Positions 1 through 6,367 of a stretch of DNA of 22,647 bases are shown piece after piece. The notes under the pieces were generated by a model that worked only from the letters and a program-made list of their open reading frames with translations, searched no databases and was not told the origin of the DNA. The translations under genes and the position numbers were made by a program. The DNA comes from a virus, in IMG/VR virus record IMGVR_UViG_3300006749_000158, positions 1 through 22,647 of that record; one strand, 5' to 3'. The stretch's first letter is position 1. Every line of letters begins with the position of its first letter.

Positions 1-71
1 ACAGCAAAAGCTGAGGATGTAATCCCCTGATAATCTAAGGGGACTTTTCTTATTTCATTATATGGATACAT
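1..71 (-). CDS. Start of an unidentified gene, cut by the window edge
   Basis: The ATG at 71 opens a frame that stays open to the window edge (23 codons), beginning MYPYNEIRKVPLDYQG. It is preceded by AAGGAG inside the end of the primase-helicase gene, and the start lies 2 bases after that gene's stop, so it is the next gene of the same minus-strand operon. Too little of the protein is visible to assign a family. The strong ribosome site and operon position make it a real gene start. Confidence 0.7.
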   Translation of the reverse strand, partial: MYPYNEIRKVPLDYQGITSSAFA

Positions 72-73
72 AA

Positions 74-1822
74 TTACTCCTTTTTGTCAATATTAACGCC
101 ATTAATTTTAAGCGTTGTGTTAAGAGAGCCTCGCTCTCTGTTAGCTTCTGTCTTAATTTGCATACCAAATGCATCGCCATTAGGCTTTTTAGCTACTGTA
201 AGTGATAATATTTTACTTGCATTATATGCGATACGAAACGAACCACGAACAGATGATATATTCATACCTTCTGACATAGCTTGTTTAGTAATTTCTGATA
301 CTGCAAATACTATTATATTATTCTTAATAGCAACTTCAGTTAATGCACCAGCAATTTCTTCCATCTTCATATTTAAATCTCTATGCTTAGAAGGCATTAG
401 ACCCATATGGTCGATGACTACAATTTCTGGTTTAACAGGCAACATACTTATCTTTTTAGCTAGTTCTACAGCATAACAAGGGGCATAATCTACATACAAC
501 CATTTAAACTTATCGCTAAAGCTATTTAAAGCTCCACTAGCATAATGTTTACGTAATTGTTCTTCATCCCATCGTTGTTCTATTTGTATAAATCTAGACC
601 ATATCTGTCTTGGAGACATTTCCATCTCTAGAAAATAAGTAGGTTTCTTTAATGCATTTACCCAGTTTTGTAATAACATAGTCTTCATAGATTTAGGTGG
701 TGCTTGTATAACAACAAGCTCGCCAGGATATATAGGAAAATCTACACCATATAGTTCTCCTAAATTAACAGGCTTTACATCTCCACTTAAAAAGCTAACG
801 AGACTAGCTTCCATATCATTAGCAGTCATTAGGCTTTGTGATTTCTTTGATTGATATAATTTGCATGAAGGTTTACAAAAACTATCCATAATATTATCCA
901 TACAACCATATCTATAACCTTGACCACCATGACCTTTATAGCAATCAGTAACAATTCTATCCATCTCTGATTTTTTAAATGGATGGTCATCACTACTAAC
1001 TCTATTACGCCAATCTTCCATTATTAATCTCACAGTATGTTCAGGATAACGCCATCTAAGCCACGCAGCAGTACGCAATGCAACTGCATGTCTGTTACCA
1101 AATGATGTTCCTTGTAACATTGTAGATATACATGGATGATTTACTGGGTCTGGATTTTGTCCCATATTAGATTGATAGACTTTAGTTTCTTTCTTTTTAT
1201 TTCTAGCCATACAATCAAAGACAGGATTAGCTGCCTCTAATATAGGAATTGTAACATCTCTTCTTGGACGTTGAGCTAACTCTTGAATATCAAGTGCATT
1301 ATATGCATCCAACTCTCCCTTTTTCAAGAATACTTTCCATAATTTTGACTTAGTATTTAATGTATTATTAAGTCTGATTATTCTAGTTTTATCTGTGACG
1401 GATGGGTCAGCATATGCAAATATGCCATGTTTGTTAAGCTCATCTTTTACTCTTAAATGTAAATCTTCACTAGGTTCATATCTAAAAGCTGTACTTGGGA
1501 TGCCAAGATGAAAACCTCTACCACTAAAATAAGTATTATATGGAACATTCTTTTCTTCTAATAATTTACTTAAACTTAGTGCTTTCATTCTTGCTGTAGC
1601 AATATCTGTGCCATCTACATCTAACAAAAATTCATCTGGCATATATATTTTACCATTAAATCCTGATAGAGATTTATGTTTATTGAAATATTCTACTACA
1701 TCCTTATCGTATCCAAAAAGAGAAACAAATGTATCTCGTGCTACATAATACCATAATGATGCTTTATCTGTTGTATCAAAATGGTGTCTATCGGCAAAGC
1801 CGAAAGCATATTCTCTTATCAT
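74..1822 (-). CDS. Primase-helicase: archaeo-eukaryotic-type primase fused to RecA/DnaB-fold helicase
   Basis: A 582-residue replication protein expected to lay down primers and unwind the fork. Residues 1-170 look like an archaeo-eukaryotic primase (AEP): LLDVDGTD (66-73, acidic metal pair D68/D70), SGRGFH (100-105, catalytic-type His105) and RIIRLNNTLN (147-156). Residues 229-325 form a helical block with four cysteines (C231, C307, C316, C320), resembling the Fe-S or zinc domain of large primase subunits. The C-terminal half is a DnaB/RecA-type ATPase: P-loop APPKSMKT (374-381), Walker B EIVVIDH (466-472), and a late SVRGSFR/NRERGS pair typical of DnaB-like helicases. The P-loop has Lys and Met at positions usually filled by Gly. 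The start at 1822 is supported by AAGGAG about 7 bases upstream. Family assignment is strong; the cofactor of the four-Cys domain is inferred. Confidence 0.88.
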   Translation of the reverse strand: MIREYAFGFADRHHFDTTDKASLWYYVARDTFVSLFGYDKDVVEYFNKHKSLSGFNGKIYMPDEFLLDVDGTDIATARMKALSLSKLLEEKNVPYNTYFSGRGFHLGIPSTAFRYEPSEDLHLRVKDELNKHGIFAYADPSVTDKTRIIRLNNTLNTKSKLWKVFLKKGELDAYNALDIQELAQRPRRDVTIPILEAANPVFDCMARNKKKETKVYQSNMGQNPDPVNHPCISTMLQGTSFGNRHAVALRTAAWLRWRYPEHTVRLIMEDWRNRVSSDDHPFKKSEMDRIVTDCYKGHGGQGYRYGCMDNIMDSFCKPSCKLYQSKKSQSLMTANDMEASLVSFLSGDVKPVNLGELYGVDFPIYPGELVVIQAPPKSMKTMLLQNWVNALKKPTYFLEMEMSPRQIWSRFIQIEQRWDEEQLRKHYASGALNSFSDKFKWLYVDYAPCYAVELAKKISMLPVKPEIVVIDHMGLMPSKHRDLNMKMEEIAGALTEVAIKNNIIVFAVSEITKQAMSEGMNISSVRGSFRIAYNASKILSLTVAKKPNGDAFGMQIKTEANRERGSLNTTLKINGVNIDKKE

Positions 1823-1844
1823 TATATTTCTCCTTGGGGTTAAA

Positions 1845-1928
1845 ATGGGGACTCACGTATTCCTTTGCTTGGGTCTATAGTATATTATATTAATAACCAA
1901 GACTTACAGGACGAGTTGATGTCCCCAT
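1845..1928 (-). promoter_or_regulatory. Structured leader in front of the primase-helicase gene
   Basis: An 8-bp perfect inverted repeat (ATGGGGAC at 1845-1852, GTCCCCAT at 1921-1928) encloses two more helices: TCCT/AGGA (1861-1864, 1908-1911) and CTTGG/CCAAG (1868-1872, 1897-1901). It fills the gap between the ssDNA-binding protein stop and the primase ribosome site, and its outer stem ends about 10 bases before AAGGAG. It has no U-run, so it is not a classical terminator. A processing site or translation-control leader is an inference. Confidence 0.5.
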
Positions 1929-1940
1929 TTATAGGGTTAT

Positions 1941-2438
1941 TTAGAACGGTGAAGCTTCAGCTGTTGTAGCTGTTTTAGGCTTTCTACCTTCCATGTATTT
2001 TTCTGCTGCAGCTTTAATATTAGCTATACGGTCTTCTGTATAATTATCAACTACATTTTGGAAAGGAGCAGCAGGTGCTACCTTTTGACATACTTCTGCA
2101 TATCCATTTTCATTCTTATAAAACAATACTTGTAGCTTTTTACCTTTTAATCCATCAGGGGTATCATCTACTGAAATTGTTTTCTTTCCATCATCGCTAG
2201 TACCTTCTTCTAAAATAGTAGGATTAGCACTTCTAATCATATTAGATACACTAAATTCTACACCATCTTGGCCTCTAGCTTCCCATATTCTACATTTAAG
2301 TGTTTCAGGATAATCTTCAAACCATAAATCTACAAAACCTGAACCATTAAAGTCCCCACGTTTTGCTTGACTTATTGTTACATTCTTCCAACCTTCACCA
2401 AATGAACTTCCTGTACTTTCTGTTATAGTAATTGCCAT
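1941..2438 (-). CDS. Probable single-stranded DNA-binding protein
   Basis: 165 residues. The middle looks beta-rich with alternating hydrophobics (for example FVDLWFEDY, LKCRIWEARG, LQVLFYKNENGYAEV), compatible with an OB-type or similar barrel. The C-terminal 30 residues are low-complexity and end in SPF; a terminal Phe after a flexible tail is typical of phage and bacterial SSBs. It lies only 3 bases downstream of the Sak4-like recombinase and upstream of the primase-helicase, the usual place for an SSB; Sak4 recombinases work with a cognate SSB (shown for phage HK620). The tail is less acidic than in classical SSBs. Start ATG at 2438 follows AAGGAGAATAAGTA. The function rests mainly on context and tail. 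Confidence 0.5.
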   Translation of the reverse strand: MAITITESTGSSFGEGWKNVTISQAKRGDFNGSGFVDLWFEDYPETLKCRIWEARGQDGVEFSVSNMIRSANPTILEEGTSDDGKKTISVDDTPDGLKGKKLQVLFYKNENGYAEVCQKVAPAAPFQNVVDNYTEDRIANIKAAAEKYMEGRKPKTATTAEASPF

Positions 2439-2441
2439 TAC

Positions 2442-3200
2442 TTATTCTCCTTGTGTTTTATTATTAATTAATGTTTTACAACTAAGTGTTTTACCACTAC
2501 CAGGTTCTCCTATAATAAGAATCTTTGCTGAATCCCAGCCTTTCTTCTTTATCACATCAAGTATTATCTGATAGTCTTGAGGCATTTCAGGTTCTAAAGC
2601 TTGACTTCTATCTTTTGCATGACAGAAATGTTCATCTCTAGCTGTTACCCAAACATATTCTCTTTCACCTTTCTTATTTTTCTTAACTTTAGTATATAAT
2701 ACAAAGTCAAACCATTTACCGACATCTACCTTAGTAGAGCCTTCGATATATGGCATCATTCGCAATACACCATTTTCATTGTCTTGTTCTGCTTTAGAAT
2801 GACAATTAACTATTAAACTACATGGTATAGAGTTAGTAAAAGCAAAGAAACTATCTAGTTTATCCTTTAACTTACCCCATTGCTGTAGTTTTAACGCATC
2901 TTGTGAGCCTTTTAACTCTCTTGCGTATTTCTTAGCCATCTCACTAGCTGTATCAATGACCATACATTCTACTTTATGGCCATCTTTAGGCACAACTTTT
3001 AAAGATGTCTGATTTACTTTAACACCATCTATATCTACAACTGATTCAACTCTTTCACGAGTCCACAGCTGTGCTATAAATGATGAAAAGTCTGAGAATG
3101 TATTAAACTCAAGTGGAGCATATCCAAACATTTGTTTAATACTATCTCTACTTCCTAGTGATTTATAACCATTTTCTAGGTCAACATATAGTGTTTTCAT
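2442..3200 (-). CDS. Sak4-like phage recombinase ATPase with circularly permuted P-loop
   Basis: 252 residues of the RecA-related Sak4 family (single-strand annealing recombinases of phages). Visible motifs: MKTLYVDLENGYKSLG (1-16), the strand normally just after the P-loop helix; VECMVID (77-83, Walker B-like, D83); LIVNCHSK (129-136, sensor-like); and HAKDR (194-198) with LEPEMPQDYQIILDVI, the usual end of the family. After that canonical end, the protein continues as AKILIIGEPGSGKTLSCKTL (225-244), a perfect Walker A strand, loop and helix. In ordinary members this is the N-terminus. Joining the C-terminus to the N-terminus restores the normal order. No P-loop is encoded upstream of the ATG: 3201-3279 is AT-rich and non-coding. 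The start at 3200 has AAGGAA about 9 bases upstream. Family call is strong; that the protein folds and works as a permuted ATPase is inference. Confidence 0.82.
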   Translation of the reverse strand: MKTLYVDLENGYKSLGSRDSIKQMFGYAPLEFNTFSDFSSFIAQLWTRERVESVVDIDGVKVNQTSLKVVPKDGHKVECMVIDTASEMAKKYARELKGSQDALKLQQWGKLKDKLDSFFAFTNSIPCSLIVNCHSKAEQDNENGVLRMMPYIEGSTKVDVGKWFDFVLYTKVKKNKKGEREYVWVTARDEHFCHAKDRSQALEPEMPQDYQIILDVIKKKGWDSAKILIIGEPGSGKTLSCKTLINNKTQGE

Positions 3201-3279
3201 ACGTTATTATTTCCTTTTTATTTGATTTTTAGTAAGTCTTAAATTTACAATTACTTATATAATAATAAAAGAAATATTA

Positions 3280-3483
3280 CTAACTTGCATTATATGTATA
3301 CTTAGCATAACCCTTTTTAGGTACAATACTAGTCTCAATATCATAACCTTGCTTACGAAGATTAAATATTAACGCACCTAACCTAAAACTTCCATATTTT
3401 TCTAAAGCCTCAAGTGGTGTTATACTACCATGTACTTGTAAGTGAGTAAGCACTTTTTCTTGTTTACTTATTTTCTTGTCCAT
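3280..3483 (-). CDS. Small winged helix-turn-helix protein (HTH_39 type)
   Basis: 67 residues matching the small phage/prophage helix-turn-helix domain HTH_39: KQEKVLTHLQVHGSITPLEALEKYG, then FRLGALIFNLRKQGYDIET and a short beta wing (PKKGYAKYTYNA). This is essentially a stand-alone DNA-binding domain with no partner domain, consistent with a small transcription or replication-control protein. AAGGAG lies 6-7 bases before the ATG. The start sits inside the end of the 51-residue gene upstream, suggesting translational coupling. Its target is unknown. The 79 bases after its stop hold no gene and only the ribosome site of the Sak4-like gene. Confidence 0.75.
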   Translation of the reverse strand: MDKKISKQEKVLTHLQVHGSITPLEALEKYGSFRLGALIFNLRKQGYDIETSIVPKKGYAKYTYNAS

Positions 3484-3619
3484 AATACTCCTTTGCTGTT
3501 ATTTTATTGTCTTTAATAGTATTCCAATTGACTGACTTAGGAAGATTATCCCAGTCATATCCTAAATCATAACCGTAATCTGATAGCCAATCTTGTGCTA
3601 CATCTTTTACTCTACCCAT
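3464..3619 (-). CDS. Small overlapping gene, unknown function (51 residues)
   Basis: A 51-codon frame beginning MGRVKDVAQDWLSDYGYDLG and ending YYGQENK. The start ATG lies inside the last codons of the 85-residue gene (overlap 3607-3619) and the end overlaps the HTH gene start by 20 bases, so three genes are chained by overlaps. GGAG sits 9 bases upstream of the ATG. The protein is acidic and aromatic (three Trp, six Tyr) with no recognised domain. It fills what would otherwise be a gap, which together with the ribosome site supports it being real. Confidence 0.65.
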   Translation of the reverse strand: MGRVKDVAQDWLSDYGYDLGYDWDNLPKSVNWNTIKDNKITAKEYYGQENK

Positions 3620-3864
3620 TTCTTAATTCTCCTTATTAATATCCATTCACCAGTATGAGTAACATGATGAATAATTTTTTCTTGCATTTGTTTATTATTT
3701 AATTCACCATCTTCCCATATTTCTTCTTTAGGCACTTCTTCCCAGTTATTTACATCTTCACCCATATCGTTATCTTTCCACCATTGATATCTTTTATCTT
3801 CAGGTAATTCATTTACAACTGGTTTACATACACATACTTTATAAATACATTTACATTCAATCAT
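3607..3864 (-). CDS. Small protein with cysteine-rich N-terminus, unknown function
   Basis: 85 residues starting MIECKCIYKVCVCKPVVNE, with four cysteines in the first 13 residues as two CxC pairs, which could bind a metal. The remainder is acidic and Trp-rich (WWKD, NNWEEVP, IWEDG) and ends in a basic stretch (LIRRIKKWVE). AAGGAG lies about 6 bases before the ATG at 3864. It starts 10 bases after the stop of the radical SAM gene, in the same operon. No family recognised; metal binding is only suggested by the CxC spacing. Confidence 0.6.
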   Translation of the reverse strand: MIECKCIYKVCVCKPVVNELPEDKRYQWWKDNDMGEDVNNWEEVPKEEIWEDGELNNKQMQEKIIHHVTHTGEWILIRRIKKWVE

Positions 3865-3874
3865 ATTAATCTCC

Positions 3875-4735
3875 TTAGAATATATATCTTATTGTTTGCC
3901 ATGGTATGTTGTGATAATGTAGATTCTCAAACTTTTTAATGTAATCTTTCTTTAATCTATAGTAGTAACGTATATTATCACCTCCATATTCAGACGTTTT
4001 ATCTTCCTGTAAGCTTGGATTCCACAAGAAATTTTCACCAGGTACATCATTATCTATATTATATTGATGCATTTCTTTATTATGAGTTAGAAATATACAT
4101 TCTGCTTTGATTTTATCTTTGATACTATCATCTACAATAGCATTTACTAATGTAAATAGCTCTTTATAATCTTGAACAAAGTCTTTATACATAATAATAG
4201 GTGAATAATTTAGATGTACATCGTACCCAGCTTCATAAAAATCATTAACAGCTTTAAGTTTGTCTATAATTTTGCTTGTGCCAGGCTCTAGTACATCAGA
4301 CATTACTTGTGGCATTACACTAAATCGTATTCTAACCTTACGATTAGCGTTATATTTTAATAAATGTTTATTTACATACTTAGTTGCTGCTGTACCCATA
4401 GCTTTATCATTATTTTTAAAGTAATCAAATAGTTTTTCCCATTCGTGATACTTTGCATGGGCTACATAGTCTTCGTTGCAGCTAAAATCATAAGTATAAT
4501 ATGTTTCGTGTGTTTGATTAGGCTCTTTAGGCCAATCAAGTAGCCATAAATGTCTATCAAGAGCATCTAATATTGCATTTGTATTCTTAGCAATTGCTAA
4601 TCCATGCTTATTATGTCTTCGCATATAACAATAACTACATTTATATATACAGCCATAGCCAAAACTGGGCGTTATATAGTCACTACTACGACCTGAAGGT
4701 CGAATAATCATTGATTTTCTATTTATATATTTCAT
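3875..4735 (-). CDS. Radical SAM protein related to spore photoproduct lyase (DNA repair photolyase-like)
   Basis: 286 residues. Near the N-terminus, GYGCIYKCSYCYMRRH contains the radical SAM Cx3Cx2C motif (C29, C33, C36) in the arrangement of spore photoproduct lyase SplB: Gly-Cys, then aromatic residues around the second and third cysteines. The rest fits the partial TIM barrel of that family (RIRFSVMPQVMSDVLEPGTS, HLNYSPIIMY). C86 in the DFSCNED context could be the hydrogen-donor-type cysteine of SPL, but this is speculative. Enzymes of this type split a thymine dimer photoproduct using S-adenosylmethionine and a 4Fe-4S cluster. An upstream in-frame ATG at 4762 exists, but CAGGAG lies just before the ATG at 4735 and the upstream ATG is inside an inverted repeat, so 4735 is preferred. 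The substrate in this phage is not known. Confidence 0.8.
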   Translation of the reverse strand: MKYINRKSMIIRPSGRSSDYITPSFGYGCIYKCSYCYMRRHNKHGLAIAKNTNAILDALDRHLWLLDWPKEPNQTHETYYTYDFSCNEDYVAHAKYHEWEKLFDYFKNNDKAMGTAATKYVNKHLLKYNANRKVRIRFSVMPQVMSDVLEPGTSKIIDKLKAVNDFYEAGYDVHLNYSPIIMYKDFVQDYKELFTLVNAIVDDSIKDKIKAECIFLTHNKEMHQYNIDNDVPGENFLWNPSLQEDKTSEYGGDNIRYYYRLKKDYIKKFENLHYHNIPWQTIRYIF

Positions 4736-4752
4736 TCTTACTCCTGTATAAG

Positions 4753-4804
4753 GGGTCTGCAACCTTGGCTATCAGCTATTCGTCACAGGATTTACTGCAG
4801 ACCC
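4753..4804 (-). promoter_or_regulatory. Structured leader in front of the radical SAM gene
   Basis: A 9-bp perfect inverted repeat (GGGTCTGCA at 4753-4761, TGCAGACCC at 4796-4804) encloses a 34-base loop that contains a weak inner CCT/AGG pairing. It occupies nearly the whole gap between the 83-residue gene and the radical SAM gene, and its stem ends just before the AGGAG ribosome site. No U-run follows on either strand. Position and size match the other early-gene leaders. The function is inferred. Confidence 0.5.
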
Positions 4805-4815
4805 TATTATATTAT

Positions 4816-5067
4816 TTAATCTTTCAATCCTAATACTGGTAAAACATCTTGCTCTTTACCTGTACCATACCATAATGCACCACCGTCATTACCTTCATCA
4901 TCTGCTTGTAATATTAATCGTGTACCATTATCAAGAACTATACATACAGGTCTAGAATACCAATCATAATCTTTAGCTTCTTCAACACCCATATATTCTA
5001 CATCAACTATTTTACGTTTAAGTAATACATCACGTGCTTTTTCATTCCAATATTCTGGTAAATCCAT
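4816..5067 (-). CDS. Conserved hypothetical protein with DDEGNDGGAL motif
   Basis: 83 residues. It resembles a small uncharacterised family found in bacteria and phages, recognisable by IVDVEYMGVEEAKDYDWYSRPVCIVLDNGT followed by QADDEGNDGGALWY. The pattern of short beta strands and an acidic Gly/Asp loop suggests a compact mixed domain; the biochemical role is not established. AAAGGAG is about 9 bases upstream. The start overlaps the stop of the excisionase-like gene by one base (TAATG), implying coupled translation. Confidence 0.7.
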   Translation of the reverse strand: MDLPEYWNEKARDVLLKRKIVDVEYMGVEEAKDYDWYSRPVCIVLDNGTRLILQADDEGNDGGALWYGTGKEQDVLPVLGLKD

Positions 5068-5303
5068 TATTTATTCTCCTTTGTAAGCCATTTTTCAAGT
5101 TCAGAGCGTTTAAAAAGTAATTTACCAGTAGTTTGAGATGCCGATAATTTATTATCTTTTACATGTCTTCTTAATGTTGCAGTAGATACACTACAATATT
5201 TAGACGCTTCATTGACACCTATCCATTTATCTGTTGCCTCTTTATTTAGTAAAAGATTCTTAACATCATTTATTAAAGATACTATTCTTTCAACATTTTC
5301 CAT
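5067..5303 (-). CDS. Excisionase/MerR-type helix-turn-helix protein
   Basis: 78 residues from the ATG at 5303. Residues 28-76 (WIGVNEASKYCSVSTATLRRH, then LFKRSELEKWL) form the HTH_17 or excisionase-type winged helix used by Xis proteins and small phage regulators. A short helical N-terminal extension (MENVERIVSLINDVKNLLL) could dimerise. A longer frame starts at 5375, but AGGAG lies 7 bases before the ATG at 5303 and the extension has no ribosome site, so 5303 is chosen. With no integrase in view, a regulatory or replication role is as likely as excision. Confidence 0.75.
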   Translation of the reverse strand: MENVERIVSLINDVKNLLLNKEATDKWIGVNEASKYCSVSTATLRRHVKDNKLSASQTTGKLLFKRSELEKWLTKENK

Positions 5304-5376
5304 TGTTTTCTCCTGTGAGTTGATATTTATTATTAGTGAGATACTTATTGAAGCATTATTAAGCTTTTTTCTCATT

Positions 5377-5459
5377 CTATGGTAGTGCTTATAACTGGTT
5401 TTCTGACGAGATATAAGTTCCTGGAATAAACTTAGGCTAACTTCTCAGGACTGCCATAG
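5377..5459. other. Inverted-repeat element C in the 427-base non-coding block
   Basis: A 10-position stem pairs CTATGGTAGT (5377-5386) with ACTGCCATAG (5450-5459). As plus-strand RNA it is a full helix with one U-G wobble; as minus-strand RNA it has one C-A mismatch. Inside, TAAGTT/AACTTA forms a smaller hairpin. This is the one element of the group that pairs better on the strand opposite to the neighbouring genes. It lies about 60 bases upstream of the excisionase-like gene's ribosome site. Role unknown. Confidence 0.4.
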
Positions 5460-5486
5460 CTATAGTTAGCTACTTATATATGCTTT

Positions 5487-5540
5487 AGAGCTGTACCACA
5501 CAATAACGGGCCATTAAGGATATATTGTTCACCTCACTCT
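5487..5540. other. Inverted-repeat element in the 427-base non-coding block
   Basis: ACAATA (5500-5505) pairs with TATTGT (5523-5528), and AGAG (5487-5490) pairs with CTCT (5537-5540), giving an interrupted hairpin of about 54 bases. It sits between two longer elements in a stretch without an ORF. It is the weakest of the group and could be chance in AT-rich DNA. Confidence 0.25.
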
Positions 5541-5547
5541 ATAATTT

Positions 5548-5630
5548 AAAGGGGGCTTGACCCTCGTTAGTTAAATACCCCTAGCATTGCCATCGGCATT
5601 ACATCAACTCGCCTGTCAATATCCCCCTTT
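5548..5630 (-). other. Inverted-repeat element D, long multi-helix hairpin
   Basis: Nested helices: AAAGGGGG/CCCCCTTT (5548-5555, 5623-5630), TTGAC/GTCAA (5557-5561, 5615-5619), AGTTAA with TCAACT (5569-5574, 5604-5609) and TGCC/GGCA (5588-5591, 5595-5598). The third helix has a G-U wobble as minus-strand RNA but an A-C mismatch as plus-strand RNA, which favours the minus transcript, the strand of the surrounding genes. It carries ACATCAACTCG, shared with the leader of the primase-helicase gene. Plus-strand CCCCCTTTTTT at the end looks terminator-like, but no plus gene precedes it. Confidence 0.45.
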
Positions 5631-5730
5631 TTTCGACGAGACAACATCCAGTTCCCTGGTGTTACCTATATCTAAATTTGTGTGGACGATTTATTTATAG
5701 TGATACGCCCACGCCTCACTTGCATAGAGT
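5631..5730. other. Non-coding stretch with two further hairpins
   Basis: After element D there is a hairpin AACA(T)CCAG-TTCC-CTGGTGTT (5643-5663) and a 6-bp stem GTGTGG/CCACGC (5680-5685, 5709-5714). No ORF with a ribosome site was found on either strand. With elements C and D it completes a 427-base non-coding block (5304-5730) between the excisionase-like gene and the 175-residue gene. Confidence 0.3.
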
Positions 5731-6258
5731 CTAGCCGATTTGAAATCCACCAGACTCGGAGCAGAACAAAATAAAGTCTTGCAGATGACCCACGCTAAAT
5801 GGATACATCATATCAAAGTCTTTTGGGTCACCATGTTCATCTTTTTCACATTGTTCATAAGATAGTTTTATTTCATTTTCATAATGAGCAGCTGTACCGT
5901 CATCAATAGTTTCTTGTAGACGTTTAGCTATAGCACTAGCTTTCTCTTCAGATATCTCGTGCATATCATTATAACTACCACCTTCTAAATCTTCTTCAGT
6001 TAATTCATCACAATAGTCAAAAGCATAAGCCCATAGTCTACGCCACCACCATACATTAGAACGAAAATATATACCTGGATTTTCTTTCTCTCTTAACGTC
6101 ATTTCACTATAATAAGTTTTCTCTAACTCATCTTTAGCTTCTTTAAATATTGCTTGTCGCTCATCCCAATTCATACCTTCATATTTATTATATATAGGAT
6201 ATTTATCTTCGTTTATTTCTCTCATTACTGGATTCATACCATGTAAATCAAATCCCAT
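5731..6258 (-). CDS. Conserved phage hypothetical protein (YFRxNVWWWRxLW ... SGGFQI family)
   Basis: 175 residues. The signatures GFDLHGMNP at the start, YFRSNVWWWRRLWAYAFDYC in the middle and YPFSVGHLQDFILFCSESGGFQIG at the end mark a recurrent phage protein family of unknown function. Other members commonly carry a short Cys-rich insertion before the YPF block, which appears to be absent here. A helical segment (EEKASAIAKRLQETIDDG) lies between. AAGGAG precedes the ATG at 6258. It is flanked on both sides by long non-coding structured DNA, so it may be transcribed as its own unit. Confidence 0.72.
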   Translation of the reverse strand: MGFDLHGMNPVMREINEDKYPIYNKYEGMNWDERQAIFKEAKDELEKTYYSEMTLREKENPGIYFRSNVWWWRRLWAYAFDYCDELTEEDLEGGSYNDMHEISEEKASAIAKRLQETIDDGTAAHYENEIKLSYEQCEKDEHGDPKDFDMMYPFSVGHLQDFILFCSESGGFQIG

Positions 6259-6293
6259 TGTTCTTACTCCTTATGTTAGTTAATTAAATTTCA

Positions 6294-6367
6294 CCCTACA
6301 CTTGACAGAACCACGTCTTATTTTTCATATCTGCATTTAGTTGCAACTCGCTTGGACTAGTGTAGGG
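6294..6367 (-). promoter_or_regulatory. Structured leader E in front of the 175-residue gene
   Basis: A 9-bp perfect inverted repeat (CCCTACACT at 6294-6302, AGTGTAGGG at 6359-6367) encloses a 56-base interior with a small TTGCA/TGCAG hairpin. It is followed, on the minus strand, by a short AT-rich spacer, AAGGAG and the start codon at 6258. The interior contains CAACTCGCTTG (6344-6354), which matches CAACTCGCCTG of element D at 10 of 11 positions and lies at a similar place, next to the outer stem. There is no U-run. Confidence 0.5.

Noticed and set aside
84-476. Plus-strand ORF of 130 codons opposite the primase-helicase
   Set aside because: A shadow of a well-supported minus-strand gene with clear helicase motifs; no ribosome site.
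1845-1928. Intergenic stems as tRNA genes or tRNA-like elements
   Set aside because: Stem lengths, loop sizes and the lack of T-arm GGTTCRA and of a 7-base anticodon loop do not fit a tRNA in any of the elements checked.
4736-4762. Upstream ATG at 4762 as the start of the radical SAM gene
   Set aside because: No ribosome site, lies in the inverted repeat, whereas the ATG at 4735 has CAGGAG just upstream.
5304-5375. Upstream ATG at 5375 as the start of the excisionase-like gene
   Set aside because: No ribosome site and low-complexity residues; AGGAG precedes the ATG at 5303.
5400-5459. CTGACGAG in element C as a hammerhead ribozyme core
   Set aside because: The matching GAAA after stem II and the UH cleavage site are not present in a workable arrangement on this strand; the reverse strand of 4753-4804 (CTGATAG) also fails the core.
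5551-5636. CCCCCTTTTTT as a plus-strand intrinsic terminator
   Set aside because: No plus-strand gene or promoter lies upstream; the element is better explained as one of the multi-helix intergenic elements.
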